A program made the translations under genes and the position numbers. The notes below the pieces were generated by a model. It ran no database searches, was not told where the DNA came from, and saw only the letters and a program-made list of their open reading frames with translations. From Amorphophallus konjac (Eukaryota; Streptophyta; Magnoliopsida; Alismatales; Araceae): 64,000 nucleotides of DNA. The stretch is taken from positions 218,535,643 through 218,599,642 of the forward strand of contig CM040128.1 of assembly GCA_022559845.1 (NCBI GenBank), read 5' to 3'. Every line of letters starts with the position of its first letter. Position 1 is the first letter of the stretch. Shown here piece after piece: positions 11,462 through 24,050 of this stretch.

Positions 11462-14068
11462 TTATAGTTTTAGGGTTTTAGGGGTTTTGGGGTTTGGCGT
11501 TTGGGGTCTGGGGTTTAGCGGTTTAGGGGTTAGAGGCTGGTTTAAGGTTTAGGGCTTGGGGTTGCTTATGATTTAGGGTTTAGGGTTTGGGAGTTGGTGG
11601 TTTAGGGTTTGGGTTTGGGGTTTAGGTATGGAGTTTAGATATTAGGGTTTAGGGTTTTAGGGTTTAGGGGTTTTGGGGGGTTTGGGGTTTTAGGGTTTAC
11701 GGGGTTAGGTGTGTTTGGGATTTGGCGTTTGACGTTTGGGGTCTGGGGTTTGAGGTTTAGTGGTTTAGCAGATTAGGGGTTAGGGGTTTAGAGGGGTTAG
11801 GGGGTAGGGGTGGCTTTAGGGTTTTAAGGTTTAGGATTTAGGGTTTGGGGTTTAGGGTTCAGGGTTTATGGGTTTTGGGGGTTTGGGGTTTGGGGTTTGC
11901 CGTTTGGGATTTGGGGTTTGGCATTTGGTGTTTGGGGTTTGGGGTTTGTGGTTTAGGGGTTAGGGTTTAGGGTTTGGGGTTTTGGGTTGTTTAGGGTTCA
12001 CGGTTTAGGGTTTAGGATTTAGCGTTTATAGTTTGGGGGGTTTCGGGGTTACGGTTGGGGTTTGGGGGTTGATGGTTTGGGTTTGGGGTTTAGAGTTTAG
12101 GGTTTAGTGGTTTTGGGGGGTTTGGCGTTTGGAGTTTAGGGGTTTAGGGGAAGGGGATGGTTTAGGGTTTACGGTTTTAGGGTTTGGGGTTATTTTGGGT
12201 TTAGGGTTTGAGGTTTAGGGTTTGGGTTTGGGAGTTTGGGGTTTAAAGTTTAGGATTTAGGGCCTTACTGTTTAGGGGTATTAGGGGGTTTGGGGTTTAC
12301 CAGATCTCTGTTAGAGGTTTACGGGGGTTAGGGCTTAGGGGAGGGTTTGGGGTTTTAAGGGTTTAAAAGTTTTAGGGTTTAGGGTTTGGGGTTTACGATT
12401 TAGGGTTTAGGATTTAGCGTTTAGGGTTTTAGGGTTTTGGGGGGTTTGGCGTTTGGGGTTTGGGGTTTAGGAGTTTGGTGTTTGGGGTTTAGGGATTCAG
12501 GGGTTAATGGTTAAGGGATGGTTTAGGGTTTGGGGTTGTTTAGTGTTCACGGCTTAGGGTTTAGGATTTAGGGTTTAAGGTTTGAGTTTGGGGATTGGTG
12601 GTTTAGGTTTGGGATTTGGGTTTGGGGTTCAGAGTTTAGGGTTTAGGGTTTGAGAGTTTAGGTGTTTTAGGGGGTTTAGGTTTAGCATTTGGTGTTAGGG
12701 GTTAGGGTAAGGTTTAGGGTTTAGAATTTTATGGTTTGTCGTTTGTTGTTGTTTAGGGCTTAGGGATTAGGGTTTCATTTTGGTGGTTCGTGATTTTGCT
12801 TTGGGATTTACGTATGGGGTTTAGAGTTTAGGGTCTTATGGTTTAGGGGTTTTTGGGCATTTGGGGTTTGGCGTTTGGGGTTTGAGATTTGGAGTTTAGG
12901 GGTTTAGCATATTTTCATTTAGTGGTTAATTGTTTTAAGTGTTTTAGGGTCTAGGGTTTTAGGGTTTTAGGGTTTAGGGCTTAGGGTTTAGGGGTTTGCG
13001 GGAATTAGGATTTGGCGTTTGGGGTTTAGGGGTTATTGGTTAGGGGATGGTATGGGGTTTAGGGTTTTTTGGTTTTAGGGTTTGGGGTTGTTTAGGGTGC
13101 ACGATTTAGGGTTTTGGGTTTGAGGGGTTTGGAGGTTTGGGTTTGGGTTTGGGGGTTGGTGGTTTGGGTTTAGGATTTAGGTTTGGGGTTTAGAGTTTAG
13201 GGTTTTAAGGTTTAGGGGTTTTTGGTGTTTGGCATTTGGAGTTTTCGGGCTTAGGGGTTAGGGGGATGGTTTAGGGTTTAGGATTTTAGGGTGTAGGGTT
13301 TGTGATTTGGGTTTGGGGTTTTGGTTTGGTCTTTGCATTTGGGATTTACAATTTAGGGTTTAGGGGTTTGGGGGGGTTTTGGGTTTGGCATTTAGGGTTA
13401 GGGATTAGGGGATGGTTTAGAGTTTAGGGGGCTTGGGGGGCTTTGGGTTTGGGGGTTAGGGGTTTAGTGGATTATGGGTTAGAGGTTTAGGGGGGTTAGG
13501 GGAGGGTTTAGGGTTTTAAGGGTTTTAGGGTTTAGTGTTTTAACCATTTTAGTGTTTTAGGGTTTAGGGTTTAATTAGGGTTTGGGGTTTGGGGTTTAGG
13601 GTTTAGGGTTTAGGGTTTTAGGATTTTTGGGGTTTGGGGTATGGCGTTTGGGATTTGTTGTTTAGGGGTTTAGGGGTTTGACGTTTGGGGTTTATAATAG
13701 TTAGGGGATGGTTTAGGGTTTGGGGTTATTTAGGGTTCACAGGGAATTAGAGTTTAGGATTTCAGGGTTTAGGGGTTTTGGAGGATTTGGGGTTAGGAGA
13801 TGGTTTATGGTTTAGGGTTTTATTAGGGTTTATGATTTGGGGTTTGGGGTTGTTTAGGGTTTAGGGTTTGGGGTGTATGGTTTGGGGGGTTTGGGTTTGG
13901 GGGTTGGTGGTTTGGGTTTGGGATTTTGATTTGGGGTTTAGAGTTTAGAGTTTAGGGTCTTAGAGTTTTGGGGTTTGGGGGGGTTTGGGGTTTGGCATTT
14001 GGGGTTAGGGGTTTAGCAGATTTGCGATTAGGGGTTTAGGGGCTTAGGGGCTAGTGGAGGGTTTAGGG
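11462..14068 (+). repeat. Telomere-like satellite, 1.7-kb higher-order units continue
   Basis: Degenerate TTTAGGG-type words on the + strand, carrying the third copy of the 'GGGCCTTACTGTTTAGGGG' marker near 12,265 and the longest stretches of TTTGGGG variants. No coding region or RNA gene is visible. Confidence 0.93.
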
Positions 14069-14358
14069 TTTTTTTTTATCGGTAAAATTGTAAAATCTAT
14101 ATAGGTATAAGAGAGTGTACAATGTGTGGGCAATGTCTAGACATGCCTAGACTAATTGCTCCTGGTCAATTCATGGCCACACAATGCGTGGACTATGGTG
14201 CGTAATGAAACTGAAGAAAAGGTAATAGCAAGAGCTAGAGCTAGAGCAAATGTAACATTCCATCCATTGTGAACCTGGAATGAATGAAGCAAATGGTGTG
14301 CATATAAAAAACCACTTGACCATAGTTAAGGGAGGTTGAAGTCATAACGTTTTAATGT
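14069..14358 (-). mobile_element. 5'-truncated LINE tail (3' UTR and last codons of ORF2)
   Basis: Read on the - strand this is the end of a LINE. It ends in a poly(A) tail (T-run 14,069-14,077) preceded by TTTTACCGAT, as in the LINEs ending at 23,955 and 63,424. Its other end matches the last codons of ORF2 in those copies (around CGTTATGACTTCAACC). It keeps the palindromic core TCTAGACATGCCTAGA that all three copies carry in the 3' UTR. The satellite resumes at about 14,359. I cannot make out a target duplication because both flanks are low in complexity. Confidence 0.82.
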
Positions 14359-14544
14359 TTTGGGTTTTAGGGTTTAGTGTTTTAACGATTTTAGGTTTTA
14401 AGGTTTGGGGTTTGAGGTTTAGGGTTCAGGGTTTAGGGGTTTGGGGGATTTAGAGTTTGGCGTTTGGGGTTTGAGGTTTGGGGTTTAGGGGTTAAGGGCT
14501 AGGGGAAGGTTTAGGGTTTAGGGTTTTTTGGTTTTAGAGTTTTA
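14359..14544 (+). repeat. Telomere-like satellite
   Basis: Short stretch of degenerate TTTAGGG words between the LINE tail and the next MITE, ending in the TTA target at 14,542-14,544. Confidence 0.9.
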
Positions 14545-14675
14545 GGCCCCTTTTGATAATCGGGTGCGGGTAGGTGAATCGACCCCAAAGGGTCGATTAA
14601 GACGCGGGGTCCACCGTAACCGCAGCTACGTTATCCGCCGACAGTCACCCGACCAAGCCGCTATCAAAGCGGGCC
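14545..14675. mobile_element. Harbinger-type MITE, 131 bp, GC-rich
   Basis: It starts GGCCCCTTTTGATAATCGGG and its right end, read in inverse, starts GGCCCGCTTTGATAGCGGC. TTA flanks it at 14,542-14,544 and 14,676-14,678. Just inside the left end there is a small perfect hairpin, AATCGACCC-CAAA-GGGTCGATT. It is non-coding, and its interior is unrelated to that of the 6,071 family although the outer 12-15 bases are similar. Confidence 0.87.
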
Positions 14676-15172
14676 TTAGGGTTTAGGGTTTGGGTGTTAG
14701 GGTTAGGGTTTGGGTTTGGGGGTTGGTGGTTTAGGGTTTGGGTTTCGGGTTTGGGTTTAGGTTTGGGGTTTAGAGTTTAGGGTTTATGGGTTTGGCGGGG
14801 ATTAGGGTTTTTTGGTTTTAGGGTTTTAGGGTTTAGGGTTTGGGGTTTGGGATTGTTTAGGGTTCACGGTTTAGCGTTTTTTTGGTTTTAGGGTTTGGGG
14901 TTTGGGATTGTTTAGGGTTCACGGTTTAGGGTTTAGGGTTTGGGGGGTTGGTGGTTTGGGTTTAGGATTTAGAGTTTAGGGTTTTAGGGGTTTTAGGGGT
15001 TTGGCATTTGGGGTTTAGGGGTTTGGGGTTAGGAAATGATTTGGGGTTTAGGATATGGGGTTGTTTATGGTTTAGGGTTTTGGGTTTAGGGTTTGGGGGT
15101 TAGGGTTCGGGTTTAGGGTTGTTTATGGTTTAGGGTTTAGGGGTTAGGGTTTGGGTTTGGGGGTTGGTGGTT
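14676..15172 (+). repeat. Telomere-like satellite
   Basis: Degenerate TTTAGGG words. A segment with TTTTTTGGTTTTAGGGTTT and TTCACGGTTTAG appears twice in tandem around 14,800-14,930. The array breaks off at GGTGGTTT next to the composite insertion and resumes at about 19,736. Confidence 0.92.
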
Positions 15173-16187
15173 TGTATATTTAACTCAGAATTGGCGTCTC
15201 TTTGAACTGACGTTAATTAAATGGCGACTTCTGGGTCTGACGGCATTTCTTCTCCCCCTTTTAAGCCCCTTTTCCACTTGCGAAAGGGTTCCTATGTCTT
15301 TTTAAGGCTGGGAGGACACTTGGCCAATGAATATCTCCTTCCAAATCCTATTAAAATTGGTTTTCCTAATTTCCATTGAATTAAACCAACGAATTTCTCT
15401 CCTATAAATAGGACCCCTCTCTCCCTTGTGTTTAAGGCCGGCTCAATTGATCAAGGGGAGGTGCAGCTGGACTGGAGACTCAAGGAGGGAGGCTCCCATG
15501 TGCATCCCAATTGATCACAGCTTCATCCCTTGGAGTTCTTCTTCCTCCTTTAAAGATTTGAAGCCCCCTTTTGGAGAAACAATCCAATAAGCCAATTCTT
15601 CTCCTCTTAGTTCTTTTATTCTTTTCATGCATCTTAATTAGTTCATGCATCATATCTCCTTTTTCTATTTATTATTTTCATCTCAACCACGTTGAGATCC
15701 TCCCCTTGTGCAACACTAACACATCTCTCCTTTTATCATTCATCATTATTTTCTCACCCTTTGCATACGGATTTAAAAGCTAACACCAACAAGGTGTGTC
15801 TATCTTCATACTTTTCATGTTATATTCATTAAGGATTTGATGCTTCACTCACCTTGTTTCTAACCCATATCTTTCATTGGTGTTTTCTTTGTTTTGCATG
15901 GGTAATCAACACAAGAGAAACTCTCTTCATCGGCCGGCCGATTGGAAGAGAAGGTGACACTTATAATCTCCCCCGCACTTTTAAGGTATTTATATTCGTG
16001 ATCTCTCTTTTGTTTTAATTGTTATATTCATTTGAGATAACCCCTCTAATGATCACATCTCCATCTAGCATCCACGCATGCTCCCTTTCTCCTCTTTCCC
16101 ATTCATTTTCCTCTACTCTTTTTCCTTTCCATCACTTCTATAGTTTTTAATTCTTATTTTCCTTAGTGGATTTTTCTATAATCTACA
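15173..16187 (+). mobile_element. LTR-like segment with TG...CA ends and a TATA box, about 1.0 kb
   Basis: A non-satellite segment starting TGTATATTTAACTCAG and ending TCTATAATCTACA, so bounded by TG and CA as an LTR would be. It contains a good TATA box at 15,403 followed by a CT-rich stretch, a typical plant LTR promoter layout. The five-base flanks do not match, so a solo-LTR insertion is not proven. A small open frame at 15,571-15,783 (70 codons, hydrophobic) lies in the leader and resembles no family I know. The identification rests on layout only. Confidence 0.4.
15403..15410 (+). promoter_or_regulatory. TATA box of the LTR-like segment
   Basis: TATAAATA within CCTATAAATAGGACCC, followed about 10-15 bp on by the pyrimidine stretch CCCCTCTCTCCCTTG, where transcription would be expected to start. 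Confidence 0.5.
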
Positions 16188-18671
16188 ACTGGCTCAGTAG
16201 GGGTCCCGTCGAACCCCAACCGAAAACAACGGTGGTAAAAAGCAACACTAACAAGAACAACGGCAACAGCAGGAGTAGCGACAACAACCGCGGAAGACAC
16301 GGCCGTACACGAATTCCAAACCTCAATAGTATGTGAAACCATGGCACTACAACTACTCCTACCGGAACGGAAACCAACACCCCGATCTCACAGTCGGGGG
16401 ACCGCCGGACCACTACCACTACTGGCTCCGCCGCTAGGGGAACCATCATGACACCGCTGTCGTGGAGTCCCAAGAGCACACGGTCTGGGTAACACAATCA
16501 TGACCTCACCGTCGTGAACCCTACACCGTCTAGAGAAAACCCTCTGTAAAGCTTATAGAAAACCCTAGACCTCTACATCTGGAAATCACAAGGAAATTTC
16601 CCGAAAACCACGTTTCGCAGACATGAAACTAAACCTCGAGTCACGTATCGTGTGATGGGAGTATCTGTCCACTAGAAGCAAGGTCGGATGCATTCACAGA
16701 CATTTTAGTCTGCGCCTTAGGTGTCTCCCTACTTACTCTAGGCAAAAACTGAGACACCGTACCAGTAACCAACAAACAAGGGTCTAGTCGGGGTCGTGCT
16801 CGTCAGCACGCGTCTGAAGTACCCGGCCATATGTGCACAAACTAACTAACTGCACTATGTCAGGTCCTCTAGTTGATTTTCCTCCTGGATCGGACTCGAG
16901 CCGCTATAGTGGGAGGCCCTACGGCAAACCGGCCTAAAAACCGTCTCACTCTCAAGTGTAGCTCTCCACCTACTCCCAGGTGGGTCGGCACACGCGTGCC
17001 CGGTCAGTTACGGCTAGTGGGGGGCCACTAAGTGTACGACTCTCGATGGAAAACACCGAAATACAGACAGGCAACGCACGAGCTCGTCATAATTAGCTCG
17101 GAAAACGGGTGGCACGATGCCACCAGACTCTGGACAGTCCACTAAAACCTACTAAATCCAACGGCCTTTGAGTCATAGGACTCGGGTCAAGGCCGTTGTA
17201 CAGGGACAGCTCCATGCCGTCAATCTGGCCTATCCCTAGGTCAGAAATCACGGTAAAATAATTTATGAGTTGGCGCACGACCGCCAAACCTAATCCCTTT
17301 CCAAAGGAAAGCTAAGAAACCCTCCAGCCCCCAAGCTAGGGCATGAGACTAGGTGTCCTCAGGCATACGCATAGCCTACATGGAAATCGCTTCCCGAGAA
17401 AGCTAACAACGTGCAGGAATAGCTCTCCGCACACATGCCGGTATACGGTGACTCGATCAAGCGTAACACGAAAGCCCGGAACACGAGGGGTCACCCGGAC
17501 CCTCAAAGCCCACGGGTATGCTAATCGAGGTAAAATGGTATCTCTGGACACCCAAAAACATGATCACGGTCCCCACGGGGTGTCTGGGACATCTTCGGGT
17601 CCAAAGGTCGACAATTATGTCACAACCGAGTTGAGCGGGGCAAAAACGGGCCATGACAGGGCGAATCGGTCGACCAATGCCCTGTGGTCAGTCGACCAAC
17701 TGGGCAGGGTCGACGCAGCCACAGGGCTGCGTCAACACAGCCTATGACCAACAAATGGTCTGCCCCGATTCGTTGACCGAACTGGGTAGTTCGGACGACC
17801 AAACTGGGTGACCTGCCCTGTTCGTGGCGAATGTCGTTCAGTCGACGGGCCTCAACCAGTCGGTCGACTGAAAACGGCAGGGACCTATCCGGCCTCATCC
17901 TCAAAGCTTGATTTCCACGCCCACTCGATCCCAATTGAGGGGGGAAACATTGGGGACGATTCCATGGGTCCCAAACCACCAAAAGTAAGTAAATAAATGG
18001 AAAATTTTCGATCGATTCGACTAAAACCGCCGCACGCCCTAAACGTGGAAATTTCACCCCCGGTGCGAATAAACTCACACTCGGCTCGCCTCGGGCTACC
18101 AAATCGCAGGAAAATAAAGTACACGAGCTAGGGAACCATCCCCCTACCTCCACCGAAGTTTATGCGTGCCGTGGACGCCGTTTCATTACAAAATTGCCGC
18201 TCGAACCCTTACCGATGCCCTGAACCCACGAACGGCAAACATCGTGCCCCCACGCCTCGATTCTCGACCCATCCTCGAGTTCCTCACCCTCGCGCCATCT
18301 CCGCCTCGCCCACCTCCGCCTCCGTCAGCCGCCCGAAGAAGAGGAGGAGAGAAAGAGATAAGAGAGAGGGGAGAAGAGAGAAATGAGAGAAACGAGAGAT
18401 GGGGACGGTTAAGGGAGTTTAAATAAGATGAATTTTCGGATTTTAAAAATCTCAAAAATATAAAATTAGGGAAAAATCATTCCCACGATTCTTAAAAAAT
18501 ACACGACACGCCTGCAAAGTCCCAGAGCCTGACAACACGTTAGTTCACCCTCCTACAAGGTTTCGAAAGCTCGACAGACAAAAACTCGAGTAAAGCACAA
18601 AACACCCTCCGGGACACACAAAGGCTCTCCAAAACCCACAAATCCTGACCTGAAAAATCCGAGATATTACA
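16188..18671 (-). mobile_element. Long LTR of an LTR retrotransposon, third copy, 3' end missing
   Basis: On the - strand it begins TGTAATATCTCGGATTTTTC at 18,671 and follows the same order of sequence blocks as the two long LTRs at 33,064-38,362: the start region, a TATTTAAA-type promoter before a CT/GA-rich leader, a block of short palindromes, repeated GTCCGGGTGACCC segments, and GTTCGACGGGACCCCTACTG near the end. Homology stops at 16,188, so roughly the last 270 bp of the LTR are missing. It belongs to a different subfamily: the block at about 17,650-17,880 is rich in GTCGAC palindromes where the other copies have GGCGGCC. Many small frames run through it, but none resembles a protein family. 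Confidence 0.75.
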
Positions 18672-19735
18672 ATTGTTGATGGTAAAATGAATGAAAGACG
18701 GGAAAAGGGGTTGGAGGGGGCAAGGGCAAACATGGAAACTAAACCAGAAGAAACTAACTAGACATAAAAATTGATATCAGGACCAAAAAATGATCTCTGT
18801 TCAGCAATTATGCAAGAATAATCAAGACATTCGAAAAAATAGTACATAAAATCAAGAGAATGCACGAGTTTCAGCAACAAAGCATGCAATACAATGACTA
18901 ACATTTGATACTCCAAACTCTTTATGCTTTAAGCCCCATCTGATTGGCTGCATGGATGTTTCACAAAGTGCAAACATTCAACCGGTGTGATCCACGGTGC
19001 TCTACTATAGCAAAACAAGACAACAATTGGTGGATTTACTTTCCTACATTTTTTCATCCTTCAAACCCAGAGTCCACGACTCCCCAATTGATTCAAATCA
19101 AAAGGAGAATTAGGAGATAAGAACATTGAAAATATAGGTCCAGCATTGGTTGGCAAATGGGAAAGTGAATGGTAGAGACCAACAACTGATAATGGTGCAT
19201 AGTCGTAGGGTGCTTCACCAAAACGAATAAAGAGATTGTATAGAAACCCAGATTTAGAAGAGCACACTCGTTTACCATTGATCTTCTATTAGATAGGTTT
19301 GTCTTCAATTTTGCTAACGTATACACTTGAGCAACTAAAATAAACCCATTGACCCTGTTGCAGTTCTGCAACTTAGAGATGGCAATTTTACTAAACAAAG
19401 GTAGCTTAGAGGACAAAGTCACCAACTCGTATCTATCATTTCCTGTGTAAGCTATTTATGTGAATCTCTTGTCCGTCCTACTGAAGATGGCATTCAGATT
19501 CATAGCTTATGCACCAAGCCGGTCCATATAGGGCAAGCCCCTGTGCTCTAACTCATCTCAAATTGGGGATCATATTATGCAAGTTTACACCCATAACTCT
19601 GTCCTCAGCTACAAAGGCATTGGGCCATGTCAAGTAGCATTAACCCAATTGACGGTTTGACTTTTGAGAGATTCATAGACAAAAGGAGCTATAATGAAAC
19701 ACAAATATCGAAAAAAATTAACACAAGAATTGCTT
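18672..19735. other. Unrecognised unique segment within the composite insertion
   Basis: About 1.06 kb of ordinary-composition sequence between the LTR start and the resumption of the satellite. A purine-rich tract lies at 18,694-18,727. Two overlapping frames on the - strand, 19,061-19,267 and 19,093-19,425, have uneven composition and no motif I recognise. It could be internal or flanking sequence of the retrotransposon, or a captured piece of host DNA. I cannot assign a function. Confidence 0.4.
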
Positions 19736-19850
19736 ATTTGGGTTTAGGGTTTGGGGGATTTGTGGGTTAGGGTTTGGGTTTTGGGATTGCTTGTTTGGGT
19801 TTGGGGTTTGGGGTTTGGGTTTGGGGTTTAGGTTTTGGGTTTAGAGTTTA
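19736..19850 (+). repeat. Short return of the TTTAGGG-orientation satellite
   Basis: Degenerate heptamers in + orientation that join well to the array broken at 15,172 (GGTGGTTT / TTTGGGTTTAGGGTTTGG), so 15,173-19,735 is an insertion into the satellite. It ends in TTA at 19,848-19,850, the target of a broken MITE. Confidence 0.88.
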
Positions 19851-19920
19851 GGGTCTGTTTGATAGAAAACTCAGGTAAGCCGCCAGTTGCTAACCTACGG
19901 TATTCCACCATTTAGATGGA
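19851..19920. mobile_element. Left half of a Harbinger-type MITE at the first satellite orientation switch
   Basis: It starts GGGTCTGTTTGATAGAAAAC directly after TTA, as expected for the family of ends seen in this window. No matching right end follows. After 70 bp the sequence passes at AAACGTCAAATGCC into satellite that now reads CCCTAAA. The broken end therefore coincides exactly with the orientation switch. Confidence 0.75.
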
Positions 19921-22125
19921 AAACGTCAAATGCCACACCCCAACCCCCCCAAAACTGCTAAAATCTTAAACCCTAAACTCTAAACCCCAAACCTAAACCC
20001 CAAACCCTACACCCAAAACTTTAAACCCTAAACCCAAACCCTAAACCTAAACCACCAACCCTAAAACCCAAACCCTAAACCCCAAAACCCAAACCCTAAA
20101 CCCTAAACCCTAGACCATAAATAACCCTAAACCCTAAACCTTAAAAACTAATACCAGAAAACCCTAAACACTAAACCATTCCCGAACCCTTAAACCCTTA
20201 AACCCAAAACGCCAAACCCCAAACTCCCAAAACCCCCTAAAACCTAAAACCAAAACTCTAAACCCCAAACCTAAATCTCAAACCCAAACCACCAACCCCC
20301 AAACCCTAATAACCCCAAACCTAAAACCCTAAACCCTACAACCCTAAAACCCTAACCCCTAAACCATCCCCTAACCCATAACCCCTAAACCCCAAATCCC
20401 AAACCCTCAAAACCCCAAAACCCAAAAATCTAAAACCCTAAATCCTAAAGTGTGAACCCTAAACCCTAAATCCTAAACCCTAAACAACCCCAAAACCTAA
20501 AACACTAAACCCTAAACCTTCCCCTAACCCCTAACCCCAAACACCAAACCCCTAAAAACCCCTAAACCCCAAATCTAAACCCAAACCCAAACCACGAACC
20601 CCCAAACCCTAAACCCCAATCCAAAAACCCTAAACAACCCCAAACCCCAAACCCCAATCCATCCCCTAAACCCTAACCCCTAAACACCTAAACCCCAAAC
20701 CCCAAATGCCAAACCACGAACCCCTAAAGACCCATAAACCCTAAATCCTAAACCCTAAACCGTGAACCCTAAACAACCCAAACCCTAAGCCCTAAACCCT
20801 AAACCATCCCCTAACCGTTAACCCCTAAACCCCAAACGCCAAACCCTAAACTCTAAAACCCTTAAAACCCTAAACCCTCTCCTAACCCATAACCACCCTA
20901 ATCGCCTAACCCCTAATCCGTTATGCCCCTAAACCCCAAACCCTAAACGCCAAACGTAAAATGCCAAACCCCAAACCCCCCAAAACCCCAAAAACCTTAA
21001 ACCCCAAACTCCCCAAAACCCTAAACCCTAAACTCTAAACCCCAAACCTAAACCTTAAACCCAAATCTCTAAACCCCAAACCTAAACCCCAAACCCAAAC
21101 CCTAAACCTAAACCACCAACCCAAAAACCCAAACCCTAAACCCCAAACCCCAAACCCTAAACCTTAGACCATAAATAACTCTAAACCCTAAACCTTAACC
21201 CTAATACCCTAAAACCCTAAACCCTAATTCATCCCCTAACCCCTAAACCCTTAAACCCTAGACCATAAACAACCCTAAACCCTAAACCTTAAACCTTAAA
21301 CCCTAATACCCTAAAATCCTAAACCCTAAATCATCCCCTAACCCATAAACCCTTAAACCCAAAATGCCAAACCAAAAATCCCAAAACCCACTAAACCCTA
21401 AAACCTGAAACTCTAAACCCCAAACCTAAATCCCAAACCCAAACCACACCCTAATAACCCCAAACCTAAAACCCTAAACCCTACAACCATAAAACCCTAA
21501 CCCCTAAACCCCAAACCCCAAACCCTCGAAAACCCCAAAACTCAAAAATCCAAAACCCTAAATCCTAAACCCTGAACCCTAAACCCCAAATCCTAAACCC
21601 TAAACAACCCTAAACCCTAAAACCCTAAACCCTAAATCTTCCCCTAACCCCAAACACCAAACCCCAAACCCTTAAAAACCCCTAAACCCTAAACTTTAAA
21701 CCCCAAATCTAAACCCAAACCCAAACCACCATCCCCCAAACACCCCAAACCCCCCAAACCCTAAACCCCAATCCAAAAACCCTAAACAACCCCAAACCCT
21801 AATCTATCCCCTACCCCTAAACCCCTAAACCTCAAACCCCAAATGCCAAACGCTGAACCCCTAAAAACCTCTAAACCCTAAATCCTAAACCCTAAACCGT
21901 GAACCCTAAACAATCCAAAACCCCAAGCCCTAAACCCTAAATCCTAAACCATCCCCTAACCGTTAACCCCTAAACCCGAAATCCCAAACGCCAAACCCCT
22001 AAACCCATAAACCCCAAACACCAAAAAATCCTAAAACCCTAAACCCAAAACCCTAAATCCCAATCCCTAAACCCTAAATGCTAAAACACTAAAAACCCTA
22101 AACCCTTCCTTGACCCCTAACCCCC
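19921..22125 (-). repeat. Telomere-like satellite in reversed (CCCTAAA) orientation
   Basis: The same satellite on the opposite strand, in units of about 1 kb. The first 0.9 kb (19,921 to about 20,830) is a near-identical inverse of 41,925-42,770, including the rare phrase TTAGCAGTTTTGGGGGGGTT, and homology continues to about 42,900. The array stops at CCCCC (22,121-22,125), where the nested transposon block begins. Confidence 0.93.
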
Positions 22126-23954
22126 TGTGGGGACTGATTTTTATTATTAAAAATATTTTATATTGATTTATTTGGTTTATTTATTAATGGTTTTATTTTA
22201 GCGTAGGGCGTGCCAGTCACTAAGTGACGAGTTTATTATGTGCACCGTCTGACTAACCAGACGATTATAGGTGATCGTGTCGGGACCCAAAACCCGCCGT
22301 ACCATAAAGGCTACGGCGTTAATTACGTCCCTCCGAAAGAGGGACAACCCTTGATTAATCGCCAAAATAAAGAGGCCATGGAGCCCGTAGAATATATAAA
22401 AGATGTGATTGCATGCAAGCACACAATATGGTAGTATTTATTTATTAGGTCGGCTCCCGGTACAGGGCGGAGGACTTTGGCCTGGAGACCACCTCATGCA
22501 TAGTGAAAGCCTCCGGCCGGGCGTAGCCCGACTTTCTGCTAAGCACCATTCGATATACCGGAGAGTTAGATCATGCAGGCATGCAAGGTTTTAGTTTTAT
22601 TATTTATTACTTATTTGGTCATTTATTTGTAAATTTAGGGAAGACTTTGGCAATTCCTGTCACTCGCAGGGCTGTCGATTAGTCGTTACCTTTTTATTTT
22701 GAGACTGCACATAGCGTTACGGTGCATACATATGGGCCCATGAGGTTGGCCGAGTACGACCGTATTCAGGCAGACTCGTGTATCATCGGGACAATGTATG
22801 CCGAGGTACGGTAAATTTGATATTTGAGAAATGAGGGAATGCAGTGAAAACCCGATCGAAACAAATTGAATTCAGAGGATTATTTGCCCGGGATAGGTCA
22901 TGCTTTGGCCAAAATGGGATGAACCCCAGGGCCTAGATACAACCTGTCAGGGCATCATTGATGTTCCCATACCCAGGGTCCAGAGGATGTGAGAGCTCCG
23001 GAGTGGACACGGTCATGTTCATCACCTTTTATTTATTTATTTATTTTTATTGTTATCATTTTCTTTATTGTTATCATTTGGATGTATGAGTGTATTTCTT
23101 CTTTTTTTAATTCTTTGTTCTCATTTCATTTTTTTGTTTATATCATCCCCTTTTTATTATTCATTTATTATTTATTATTTATTTGTTTATTTTGTTTATT
23201 TTATTATTATTATTATTTTTAGATGCATGCATCTTTTATTTTCTTTATTAACATTTATTTGGGTGTTATTTATTCATCCTTTGTTGTTGTTTATTTATCA
23301 CTTTTATTCTTTTTTTACTATCATTTATTTTTCCATTGCTTGTTTATTATATATACTTTATCTCTCACTTTTTATCATTTCATTTCCACATTTTCCTTTT
23401 TTTTATTAGCCAATGCATATGAAATGTCACATATGTGTAAACATAAATGAGAGTGTTTATTTCTTTTCTATTTTATAATCAAAGGTGCAGGGGAGAGAAT
23501 ATGCATATGTGTGTATTGTGTTAATGGGGGTGGGTGTGTTACGTGGGTGTTTTTTGAATTAGCGAGTGTTTAATGTTAATGGGGGCCGAATGTGCATTAG
23601 CGGGTGTTTATTGTTAACCGGGGGCGAATGTGCATTGTCGGGTGTGTGTGTGTTGTGTGTAGGAATGTGTTTCACGTAAGATGTATGCATGTGTAATACG
23701 GCGCGGGTGAGGCTTCGTGGTTTAAATGGCATGCATATGTGTGAGCGCGCCGGGTAACTGTAAGATTTTAAAGGTTTTGAGTGTAGTGTTAATTCGGCGT
23801 AGGGGTACCACGCCGATTTAGGCCGCGCTGGGTAAGGTGTGATTCTTTTTCATTTTATTTGTTTTGTTTTGTTTAGTTTGTTTTATTATTTGTTATTATT
23901 GTTATTATTATTATTTTAGTTGTTGTTTGTTTATTTTATTATTTTATTATTTCA
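22126..23954. other. Left part of the outer element, non-coding, with an AT-rich tract
   Basis: It starts TGTGGGGACTGATTT. A possible TATA box lies at 22,393. The stretch 23,025-23,410 is a T-rich tract of ATTT-like words whose apparent hydrophobic reading frames are compositional. Near 23,569-23,645 a segment of about 38 bp (GTGTTTA-TGTTAA-GGGGG-CGAATGTGCATT) is duplicated in tandem. I see no protein domain. Confidence 0.45.
22393..22402 (+). promoter_or_regulatory. Possible TATA box in the outer element
   Basis: TATATAAAAG in the context GTAGAATATATAAAAGATG, 267 bp from the TG end of the block. Position and sequence suit an LTR promoter, but no supporting leader is recognised. Confidence 0.3.
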
Positions 23955-23999
23955 TTTTTTTTAATCGGTAAAGTGTTGAATTTTATATAAGTATGGGAG

Positions 24000-24050
24000 G
24001 TACAAAGTTGAGCAGAGTCTAGGCATGCCTAGACTAGGTGCTCAGGAGAA
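24000..24050 (-). promoter_or_regulatory. LINE 3' UTR stem-loop (copy 2)
   Basis: A perfect 18-bp palindrome, GTCTAGGCATGCCTAGAC, is enclosed by TGAGCA on one side and TGCTCA on the other, so the stem extends beyond the core. The equivalent structures lie at about 14,127-14,162 and 63,335-63,371. Plant L1-type LINEs can rely on 3'-end structure for recognition by their reverse transcriptase; that role is inferred here. Confidence 0.6.

Noticed and set aside
14820..14930. Tandem copy of about 60 bp that looked like a CRISPR-type repeat
   Set aside because: It is the ordinary satellite block with TTCACGG duplicated once. There are no unique spacers and the genome is eukaryotic.
15571..15783. 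Small hydrophobic protein in the LTR-like segment
   Set aside because: Single short frame in AT- and CT-rich leader sequence without relatives in the window. I kept it only as a note under the segment.
22989..23450. Overlapping hydrophobic frames that look like membrane proteins
   Set aside because: They come from a T-rich tract of ATTT words. Phe, Ile, Leu and Tyr follow from composition, and three frames are open at once.
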